64,000 nucleotides of DNA, taken from Vitreoscilla massiliensis. Lineage in GTDB: Bacteria; Pseudomonadota; Gammaproteobacteria; Burkholderiales; Neisseriaceae. A program made the position numbers and the translations under genes. Location of the stretch: positions 291,878 through 355,877 of the forward strand of contig NZ_LN898219.1 of the NCBI RefSeq assembly GCF_001457815.1, written 5' to 3'. Shown here one piece after another: positions 58,021 to 64,000 of the stretch. The notes under the pieces are model-generated. The model made no database searches, was not told the DNA's origin, and worked only from the letters and a program-made list of their open reading frames with translations. The stretch's first letter is position 1; each line of letters begins with the position of its first letter.

Positions 58021-58758
58021 ATGAAACAAGTGGTATTGGTTACCGGTAGCGCATCGGGTTTGGGCAATGTCATTGCCGAGCATTTTGCCAAATTGGGTCA
58101 GCAAGTGATTTTGTCGGCTTCGACCTTGGCCAAGGCCGAAGCGGCCATCGCCAAGAGTCCGAATGGCCACAATATGGTGCCATTGAAACTGGACATTGCG
58201 GTGGAAGCCGATTTTCACAATGCGGTAGCCAGTATAGAGCAGCAATTTGGCCGACTGGATGTGTTGATTAACAATGCCACCGTGACCAAAGCCACGCCAG
58301 TATTGGAAATCACCGCGGCTGATTTCGATTGGGTTACCCAAGTAAATCAGCGCGGTACCTTCCAAGCCTGCCAAATTTTGGGCAAATACATGGCCAGCAA
58401 GGGTACAGGCCGCATCGTCAATATGGCGTCTTTGGCAGGCCAAAATGGCGGCACCGCTACCGGTGCGCATTACGCCGCGACCAAAGGTGCGATTGTGACC
58501 TTGACCAAGATTTTTGCGCGCGAGTTTGCCGCCAAAGGCGTGACTGTGAATGCCATTGCCCCAGGACCGATGGAGTCTCCCATTGTGCACAGCGTGGTAT
58601 CGGATGAAAAAATGGATCAGTTTATCCAAAACATCCCGGTGAAAGCCTTGGGCAGCATGGAATTCATCGCTGAGACCTGTGCCTTGTTGGCCAGTGGCAG
58701 TGCCGGTTTTGTCACCGGTGCCACTTGGGACATCAATGGCGGCATCTACATGCGCTAA
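58021..58758 (+). CDS. iacE: Short-chain dehydrogenase/reductase IacE
   Basis: 245 residues: cofactor loop TGSASGLG (8-15), NNAT near 84, catalytic Ser137, Tyr151 and Lys155 (YAATK), PGPMESP and the C-terminal WDINGGIYMR. A classical SDR, reducing or oxidising an intermediate between the IacA and IacC steps. It starts after GGAGACGGCC, nine bases past iacD. Confidence 0.87.
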   Translation: MKQVVLVTGSASGLGNVIAEHFAKLGQQVILSASTLAKAEAAIAKSPNGHNMVPLKLDIAVEADFHNAVASIEQQFGRLDVLINNATVTKATPVLEITAADFDWVTQVNQRGTFQACQILGKYMASKGTGRIVNMASLAGQNGGTATGAHYAATKGAIVTLTKIFAREFAAKGVTVNAIAPGPMESPIVHSVVSDEKMDQFIQNIPVKALGSMEFIAETCALLASGSAGFVTGATWDINGGIYMR

Positions 58759-58794
58759 GCAATCACAAAAACAACAACAATAGAGGAGAAACAC

Positions 58795-59748
58795 ATGTCA
58801 ACGCTTTACGAGGTGGTGGTGAAAAAACGCCATGTACAAGGACAAAATGTGGCGGTATTGGAATTTGAATCGGCCAATGCCCAAATTTTGCCAAAAATTG
58901 AAGCCGGCTCACACATAGACGTGCACTTACCCAATGGCATGGTCAGACAGTATTCCATCTGCCAAGACCCGCGCCATGAAGGGGTATTTCGCTTGGGCAT
59001 TTTGAAAGATCCTGAGTCGCGCGGTGGTTCAGAATCGGCATTCAATGATTTACAGGACGGCATGCACATACAAGTGAGCGAGCCTAAGAATTTGTTCCCG
59101 TTGGTGCCAGCGGCGCACAGTGTCTTGATTGGTGGCGGCATCGGCATCACGCCGTTGATTACCATGGCCTACCAATTGCTCGCCGATGGTGCGTCGTTTG
59201 AGCTGCATTATTGTGGTTCCAGCCCTGAGCGCGCCGCCTTTGTCGAAGAATTGGCGCAAGGCGAATTGGCGCCTTTTACGGTGTTCCATTTTAAATCGCA
59301 AGGTGCCAGTCACCGCGAGTTTTTCGAGTCGGCAGTCAAAGACTTGAATCCGGCCAGCCATTTTTACACTTGTGGTCCGGTTGGTTTCATGGATTGGGTG
59401 ATTAACTTGGCTCACAGCCAAAACTTCCCAGATGCGCAAATTCACAAAGAGTATTTCAATGTGGAGGTGGAAACATCGGGCAATGAGTTTGAGGTGGTGG
59501 CAGAGCGCAGCGGCAAAACGATTAAAGTGGCGGCCGAAGAAACCATCTTGCAAGCGTTGGCACGCGAGGGCATCAATATTGAAATGTCGTGTGAACAAGG
59601 TGTGTGTGGTACGTGCATGTGCGATGTGATTGAAGGCGAGCCTGATCACCGCGATGTGTATTTTACCGATGAAGAAAAAGCCAGCAATGAGCAGATATTG
59701 GTGTGTTGTTCGCGTGCCAAATCCGCCCGTTTGGTCTTAGACATTTGA
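58795..59748 (+). CDS. iacF: Dioxygenase reductase IacF (PDR/VanB type)
   Basis: 317 residues in the phthalate-dioxygenase-reductase order: flavin domain (HLPNGMVRQYSICQDP, binding FMN), NAD domain (HSVLIGGGIGITPLITMAYQLLADG, FYTCGPVGFMDWV) and C-terminal plant-type ferredoxin with Cys266, Cys271, Cys274 and Cys304. It passes electrons from NADH to the Rieske centre of IacC. This one-polypeptide reductase is normally paired with alpha-only oxygenases, yet here serves an alpha/beta enzyme, as in other iac clusters. Confidence 0.9.
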   Translation: MSTLYEVVVKKRHVQGQNVAVLEFESANAQILPKIEAGSHIDVHLPNGMVRQYSICQDPRHEGVFRLGILKDPESRGGSESAFNDLQDGMHIQVSEPKNLFPLVPAAHSVLIGGGIGITPLITMAYQLLADGASFELHYCGSSPERAAFVEELAQGELAPFTVFHFKSQGASHREFFESAVKDLNPASHFYTCGPVGFMDWVINLAHSQNFPDAQIHKEYFNVEVETSGNEFEVVAERSGKTIKVAAEETILQALAREGINIEMSCEQGVCGTCMCDVIEGEPDHRDVYFTDEEKASNEQILVCCSRAKSARLVLDI

Positions 59749-59765
59749 TTTTGGAGGACGGTGAG

Positions 59766-60263
59766 ATGGTTAACGTTTCAGAATTTCGCAATGGTATGTG
59801 TTTGCTCACTGGTGCGGTGAATGTCATTACCACATCGGGCGACACCGGTCGCTTTGGCTTTACGGCATCTGCTGTGTGCAGCGTGACAGACAGTCCACCC
59901 ACCTTATTGGTGTGCATGAACCGCTCGTCCAGCTCACATTGCCATTTCAAAGACAACGGTATTTTGTCGGTGAATGTGTTGGGTGGTCATCACCAAGATG
60001 TGTCCCAAGCGTTTTCATCCAAAATCAGCATGGAAGAGCGCTTTACCCATGGGGATTGGAGCACTTTGGTCACAGGCGCACCGGTCTTGTCGGATGCCTT
60101 GGTCAGCTTCGATTGCCGCGTGCAACACATGCACGACATCGGCACCCACAGCATCTTCTTCTGCGAAGTTGAGGCCATCAGAATGGATGAGGATGCCGAC
60201 CGCCATGGCCTGATTTACTTCAACCGCGATTACCACCAAGTGGGCAAATTAATTCATAAGTAA
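59766..60263 (+). CDS. iacG: Flavin reductase IacG (HsaB/HpaC-like)
   Basis: Start ATG 59766 eight bases after GGAGG; the frame is open upstream inside iacF. 165 residues of the Flavin_Reduct family: FRNGMCLLTGAVNVITTSGDTGRFGFTASAVCSVTDSPPTLLVCMNRSSSSHCHFKDNGILSVNVLG, FTHGDWSTLVTGAPVLSDALVSFDCRV. It supplies reduced flavin to the IacA monooxygenase. Last gene of the operon. Confidence 0.88.
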   Translation: MVNVSEFRNGMCLLTGAVNVITTSGDTGRFGFTASAVCSVTDSPPTLLVCMNRSSSSHCHFKDNGILSVNVLGGHHQDVSQAFSSKISMEERFTHGDWSTLVTGAPVLSDALVSFDCRVQHMHDIGTHSIFFCEVEAIRMDEDADRHGLIYFNRDYHQVGKLIHK

Positions 60264-60283
60264 TGCCATGCAGCCAAACAAAT

Positions 60284-60315
60284 AACGGGTATCTGTATAC
60301 AAACAGATACCCGTT
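60284..60315 (+). terminator. Terminator of the iac operon
   Basis: AACGGGTATCTGT and ACAGATACCCGTT, perfect 13-base stem with a 6-base loop, 20 bases past iacG; followed by a DUS-like copy at 60323. Confidence 0.85.
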
Positions 60316-60322
60316 GTCATGT

Positions 60323-60404
60323 TTACAGGCCGCATGTTTGCCTAAGCCGCGTGTGGCTTAGCATGCTGATGAACGCTGTCCAAGCTGCAAACTTACAGGC
60401 CGCT
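60323..60404 (-). repeat. Two DUS-like 11-mers between iacG and xpt
   Basis: TTACAGGCCGC at 60323-60333 and 60394-60404, same orientation, 71 bases apart; the second is followed by TTTT next to the xpt stop. Confidence 0.85.
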
Positions 60405-60409
60405 TTTAC

Positions 60410-60979
60410 TTAACGAAAGCGAATGTGGTCGGTGTCCATGCTGTCGATGATGGCCAAGGATTCCACGCGCACACCGTTGTCGCGCAATTCTTTGCCGCCG
60501 TGTTGGAAGCCTTTTTCGATGACGATGCCCACGCCTACGGCAGTGGCTTCGGCTTGTGCCACCACGCTTAACAAGCCACGCACCGCTTCGCCATTGGCCA
60601 AGAAGTCGTCGATGATGATGACTTGGTCACCGGCCTGTAAAAAGTCGCGCGATACCGAGATTTCGCTGGTGACGTTTTTGGTGAACGAATGCACGGTGGC
60701 TGAGAGCAAATTGCCAGACAAAGTCAACGATTTGCGTTTGCGTGCAAAAATCACTGGCAAGCCCAATACCAAGCCCAACATGGTTGCAGGGGCGATGCCT
60801 GACGATTCTAAGGTCAGAATTTTGGTGGCTTGCACGTCTTTGAAGCGCTCGGCGAATTCTTCACCCACGGCCTTCATCAAGGCCGCATCGATTTGGTGGT
60901 TGAGGAAGGCGTCCACTTTCAACACGGTTGGGGATAATACGTTACCGAAATCACGGATTTTGTCTTGTAATAATTGCAT
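60410..60979 (-). CDS. xpt: Xanthine phosphoribosyltransferase
   Basis: Start ATG 60979 (MQLLQDKIRDFGNVLSPTVLKVDAFLNHQID) gives 189 residues, the family length; the open frame upstream is spurious. LESSGIAPATMLGLVLGLPVIFARKR and the PRPP loop VIIIDDFLANGEAVRGLL are the Bacillus-type Xpt motifs (D-D-F-L-A-N-G). It salvages xanthine to XMP. A variant DUS-like copy (near 60630) is read LQAG. Confidence 0.93.
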   Translation of the reverse strand: MQLLQDKIRDFGNVLSPTVLKVDAFLNHQIDAALMKAVGEEFAERFKDVQATKILTLESSGIAPATMLGLVLGLPVIFARKRKSLTLSGNLLSATVHSFTKNVTSEISVSRDFLQAGDQVIIIDDFLANGEAVRGLLSVVAQAEATAVGVGIVIEKGFQHGGKELRDNGVRVESLAIIDSMDTDHIRFR

Positions 60980-61111
60980 AATGCTTATCGTTTCAGGACG
61001 CTGGCGCAGACGCATCGGTCTGTGGGCAGCGCAGTTAATCAAACAGGTTGGTTTTTAAATCGCATAAATCAAACACGCGCCCAGAGTGGGCGCGTGTTTT
61101 CAAGGGTGTTT

Positions 61112-62503
61112 CTAAATTTCGCTCAGGCGTTTCAACACCTCGGTTCGACCAAGCAAGGCCAGCACCGCGTCTATAGACGGCGTTTTGCTGGTGCCGCACA
61201 CAGCGAGGCGCAGCGGCATACCAAGTTTGCCCATTTTGATGCCCTCGGCTTCGCAGAAAGGCTTGAACAAATCATGGATGGCTTCGGCCGTCCAATCGGT
61301 TAAGCCTTGTAATTGGCTGGCAAAGCGGCGCATGCGCGCAGGCGCTTCTTCGTCCCAATGCTTTTTCACTTCTTCTTCCGTTGGCGTTGATTTGCGGTAG
61401 AAATACACACACTCATCGGCCAAGGCATTCAATTCCTGCGCACGGTCTTTGACCAAAGCCAATACTTCGGCCAAGGCTGGGGCAGCGGTGTTTTCTATGT
61501 CGCGCACTTGCAAACGCGGTTGCACCAAGGCCACCAATTCTTCATCGCTTTTGGCTTTGATGTGTTGGGCATTCAACCACAACAGTTTTTCTTGGTCGAA
61601 ACGGCTGGCAGAAGGGCTGACGTCTTTCAAATCAAACCATTCGACAAATTCGTCCATGTTGAAGAATTCGTCATCGCCGTGGGCCCAGCCCAAACGCGCC
61701 AAATAATTCAACAAAGCCTCAGGCAAGATGCCTTGGCGGTCGTAATCGACCACGCTGACTGCGTCGCGGCGTTTGGACATTTTTTGACCGTTGGCATTCA
61801 AAATCATCGGCAAATGGCCGTACACCGGCATGCTGTCGGTCAAGGCTTTTAAAATATTGATTTGTTTGGGGGTGTTGTTGACATGGTCGTCACCACGGAT
61901 GATGTGGGTGATGTTCATGTCAAAATCGTCGACCACCACGCAGAAATTGTAAGTCGGCGTGCCGTCGGCGCGGGCAATGATCAAGTCATCAAATTCTTTA
62001 TTGTTGAATTCGATGCGGCCTTTAACCGCGTCGTCCCAAGCGGTCACACCGTCTTGTGGCATTTTGAAACGCACCACTGGTGGCACACCCTCAGGAATGG
62101 CTGGCAAGGTTTTGCCGGCTTCAGGACGCCATTTGCCATCGTACATAAAGTGTTGCTTGTTGGCTTCGGCGGCGGCGCGTTGCGCATCCAATTCTTCTTT
62201 GGTGGTATAGCAATAGTAAGCGCTGCCATCGGCCAACATTTTGGCGATGACTTCTTTGTAGCGATCAAAGCGTTTGGTTTGGTAGAACGGGCCTTCATCG
62301 TAGCCCATGTTCACCCAATGCATGCCATCCAAAATTGCCTGTACTGATGCGGCGGTTGAGCGCTCCAAATCGGTGTCTTCGATGCGCAAGACAAATTGAC
62401 CCTTGTGTTTTTTGGCAAAAGCCCAAGAAAACAAAGCTGTACGCACACCACCGATGTGTAAATAGCCGGTGGGGCTAGGCGCAAAACGGGTACGGATGGA
62501 CAT
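61112..62503 (-). CDS. gltX: Glutamyl-tRNA synthetase
   Basis: Start ATG 62503 (MSIRTRFAPSPTGYLHIGGVRTALFSWAFAKK) after GAAAGAAG; 463 residues. HIGG (16-19) is the HIGH motif and KMSKRRDAVSV the KMSKS-type motif; LRIEDTDLERS and YNFCVVVDDFDMNITHIIRGDDHVNNTP are class I GlxRS signatures. It charges tRNA-Glu. Single gene, convergent with nothing nearby. Confidence 0.97.
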   Translation of the reverse strand: MSIRTRFAPSPTGYLHIGGVRTALFSWAFAKKHKGQFVLRIEDTDLERSTAASVQAILDGMHWVNMGYDEGPFYQTKRFDRYKEVIAKMLADGSAYYCYTTKEELDAQRAAAEANKQHFMYDGKWRPEAGKTLPAIPEGVPPVVRFKMPQDGVTAWDDAVKGRIEFNNKEFDDLIIARADGTPTYNFCVVVDDFDMNITHIIRGDDHVNNTPKQINILKALTDSMPVYGHLPMILNANGQKMSKRRDAVSVVDYDRQGILPEALLNYLARLGWAHGDDEFFNMDEFVEWFDLKDVSPSASRFDQEKLLWLNAQHIKAKSDEELVALVQPRLQVRDIENTAAPALAEVLALVKDRAQELNALADECVYFYRKSTPTEEEVKKHWDEEAPARMRRFASQLQGLTDWTAEAIHDLFKPFCEAEGIKMGKLGMPLRLAVCGTSKTPSIDAVLALLGRTEVLKRLSEI

Positions 62504-62554
62504 GAATGCTTCTTTCAAATTTCAAATAAACGCGTATTGTACTGCACAGCCGCT

Positions 62555-63142
62555 TCAAGCCTCAAGAGATGCGGCACGTTTGGCGAGCTTACTTAACGAT
62601 AAATAACCTACTTGCCACACATCATCGTTTGCAGAGTCGTCGTTGGCACTGATGTGTAACTGCCAACCCGAGTCTGCGAGCAAGTCGTCGACGATGTGCA
62701 CATCGTCTATGTCCACGCTCATTTTGTCGTCTATGTGCGATTCCGCGCCAGCATAGCCACGGTGTTGGTAAAACTCACTTTGCTTGATGGTGGCAATCGC
62801 TTCTTTTTGTGTGGCTGCGACGATGAGGGCTTTGTGGTGGTATTCCTCCATATCGCCTTCGACATAGCCGCCCAAATTGAAGAAAAACAGTTTCAGGTCG
62901 CTTGCAGATTCAGTATTGGTGTTTGCTGTGGTTTGTACCAAGTCGATGCGGTAAGCGCCGACGGTATTCACTTCGCGATAAGCATCCACATGCACCGACG
63001 AACCTGCAGGCCATACGGCCTGTAAACTCGGTATCAAATCGCTGATGTCGCGGGCAGCGGCAAACATCACATCGTGTTGTTCAATCAAACGACCGAGCAC
63101 GGTCGCGCCCATGGTAATGCAATACAATTTGGCGGTGTTCAT
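62555..63142 (-). CDS. DUF1543 domain protein
   Basis: 195 residues. The N-terminal domain of DUF1543 type is not obvious in its first lines (MNTAKLYCITMGATVLGRLIEQHDVMFAAARDISDLIPSLQAVWPAGSSVHVDAYREV), but IEQHDVMFAAA and the VHVDAYREV-VGAYRIDLV pattern match it, followed by KLFFFNLGGYVEGDMEEYHHKALIVAATQKEAIATIKQSEFY, the second, more typical half. Function is unknown; the family is common in Neisseriaceae and gammaproteobacteria. A DUS-like variant (63015-63025) is read LQAV. Confidence 0.75.
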   Translation of the reverse strand: MNTAKLYCITMGATVLGRLIEQHDVMFAAARDISDLIPSLQAVWPAGSSVHVDAYREVNTVGAYRIDLVQTTANTNTESASDLKLFFFNLGGYVEGDMEEYHHKALIVAATQKEAIATIKQSEFYQHRGYAGAESHIDDKMSVDIDDVHIVDDLLADSGWQLHISANDDSANDDVWQVGYLSLSKLAKRAASLEA

Positions 63143-63177
63143 GTGTGGCGGTTTCCAAAACAGGTGTAGGAACTGGG

Positions 63178-63216
63178 TTTACAGGCCGCATCAAAATTGA
63201 TAAAGCGGCCTGTAAA
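63178..63216. repeat. Outward-facing DUS-like pair upstream of the DUF1543 gene
   Basis: TTTACAGGCCGC (63178-63189) and GCGGCCTGTAAA (63205-63216) with a 15-base spacer. It could end the fpr transcript on the reverse strand. Confidence 0.75.
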
Positions 63217-63260
63217 CTCGGATGGTGTGGTGTGATGCTGGATTTAAGACACTAGGTGGC

Positions 63261-64000
63261 TTAAAAGCCGTTTTCCATAATGATTTGACCCGGAATGCGG
63301 TTGCGGTGCATGGCAAAACCCAATTCCAATAAAGTTTGGAAGGTGTCGTGCACCATGGCCGGATTGCCACAAATCAAAAAGCGCGTGTGCTCGGGTGTGA
63401 ATTCTGTGCCCAAAGCCTGCGCCAAGCTGCCGTCTTTTAACAAGACAGGAATACGGGCGTTGAGGGCGCCATCTACCGCCTCACGGGTGACCACGGCTTG
63501 GAACGTCAACTTGCCTTGGTAGTCTTCTACCAATGGGTGTTCGGCCAAATCGTGCACGCGTTGGTTGAAAATCAATTCGTTGGCATGGGAAACCGAATGC
63601 ACCAAGGCAATGCGTTCAAAGCGTTGGTAGACATCGGCTTGTTGCAATTGCGATAAAAATGGCGCAATGCCTGAGCCCGTGCACAACATCACCAAATCGC
63701 GGCCATCGGCAAAGCGCTCAGGCAGCAAAAAGCCGGTGGCGGTTTTGTCGAGCAAGATGGAATCTTGCTGTTGCAATTGCGCGAATTTGGCTGAAATTGG
63801 GCCATCTTCGATTAACACCACGAAATATTCCAAGGTGTCGTCGTATTCGGCCGAAACTATGGAATAAGCGCGCCAAATAAAGCCTTCGCCATCGCGAAAG
63901 CCCAAACGCGAGAATTGGCCAGCGCTGAAGCGGTAGCCTTCGGGACGGGTAATGGCAAACGTCATCAATTTGTCGGTATGGCGTTTGACCCACAATACGG
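63261..64000 (-). CDS. fpr: Ferredoxin-NADP+ reductase (partial 5' end)
   Basis: The gene runs off the right edge; codons continue beyond 63995. Visible: VKRHTDKLMTFAITRPEGYRFSAGQFSRLGF, WRAYSIVSAEYDDTLEYFVV (FAD-binding RxYS), LDKTATGFLLPERF, LVMLCTGSGIAPFLSQLQQAD (NADP loop), FLICGNPAMVHDT and the C-terminal RNRIPGQIIMENGF. It exchanges electrons between NADPH and ferredoxin or flavodoxin. A second, longer flavin reductase in the window (iacF) is distinct because it has its own ferredoxin domain. Confidence 0.92.
   Translation of the reverse strand, partial: VLWVKRHTDKLMTFAITRPEGYRFSAGQFSRLGFRDGEGFIWRAYSIVSAEYDDTLEYFVVLIEDGPISAKFAQLQQQDSILLDKTATGFLLPERFADGRDLVMLCTGSGIAPFLSQLQQADVYQRFERIALVHSVSHANELIFNQRVHDLAEHPLVEDYQGKLTFQAVVTREAVDGALNARIPVLLKDGSLAQALGTEFTPEHTRFLICGNPAMVHDTFQTLLELGFAMHRNRIPGQIIMENGF

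Noticed and set aside
54109..60263. Benzoate, anthranilate or phthalate dioxygenase operon, or the anaerobic iaa pathway
   Set aside because: Those lack the acyl-CoA-dehydrogenase-like monooxygenase with flavin reductase and the iacB/iacI small proteins; CoA ligases and mutases of the anaerobic pathway are absent.
258..63216. The many GCGGCCTGTAA copies as a CRISPR array, REP elements or IS ends
   Set aside because: Spacing is irregular over the whole window, copies are only 11-14 bases, many are inside genes and no transposase or cas gene is present.
1..64000. tRNA, rRNA, prophage or insertion-sequence genes
   Set aside because: None recognised; all sizeable gaps were read and hold only promoters, hairpins and the 11-mer repeats.

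Overview
The window is chromosomal DNA of a Gram-negative bacterium, most probably a member of the Neisseriaceae (order Neisseriales). Three things point there. An 11-mer, GCGGCCTGTAA (or its complement), recurs about 56 times by eye, singly inside genes and as inverted pairs at gene ends, at roughly one per kilobase, which is how neisserial DNA uptake sequences behave. The OmpA-type protein at 11003 carries the C-terminal signature of the neisserial RmpM/class 4 protein. Pilin genes, a lipoprotein cytochrome c', a DUF1543 protein and the gene content in general fit the same family. I cannot name the species.

Layout. 1-9.6 kb: end of fabG, then small unknown genes, an AT-rich RTX (calcium-binding repeat) gene, a DUF4272 gene, a frameshifted gene, a methyltransferase/glycosyltransferase fusion and a TauE-like exporter, most separated by hairpins made of paired 11-mers. 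9.6-15.5 kb: cysB-type regulator, rmpM-like porin-associated protein with a strong promoter, ackA, an NlpC/P60 lipoprotein and uup. 15.6-22.6 kb: one long forward operon (two small genes, folC, two SPOR proteins, cvpA, purF, metZ). 22.9-33.0 kb: cytochrome c', pepP, then the reverse-strand blocks yciA-ribE-ribB, ppx-corA and DUF493-lipB-lipA. 33.1-38.6 kb: two type IV pilin-like genes, an HlyD-like lipoprotein, mgtE-prmC and a polysaccharide deacetylase. 38.9-46.8 kb: dsbD, cfa, phoH, a CynX/NimT-type MFS pump divergent from an AraC regulator, and bcp.

47.0-60.3 kb is a catabolic island and the most notable part. Its core (iacR divergent from iacA-iacB-iacI-iacC-iacD-iacE-iacF-iacG) matches, by gene families and order, the aerobic iac system that degrades the plant hormone indole-3-acetic acid to catechol. 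An amidase at 47016 fits iacH. Between amidase and iacR lie an MFS transporter, an AraC/XylS-type regulator, an opine-dehydrogenase-like enzyme and a 3-hydroxyacyl-CoA-dehydrogenase-like enzyme that are not part of the usual iac set and may extend the substrate range. A near-perfect palindrome overlaps the -35 box of the iacA promoter and is a natural candidate for the IacR operator; a perfect inverted repeat sits in the amidase/MFS intergenic region. The island itself carries the 11-mer repeats, so it looks resident in this lineage rather than freshly imported.

60.4-64 kb returns to housekeeping: xpt, gltX, a DUF1543 gene and fpr (cut by the window edge). No rRNA, tRNA, insertion sequence, prophage or CRISPR array was seen.
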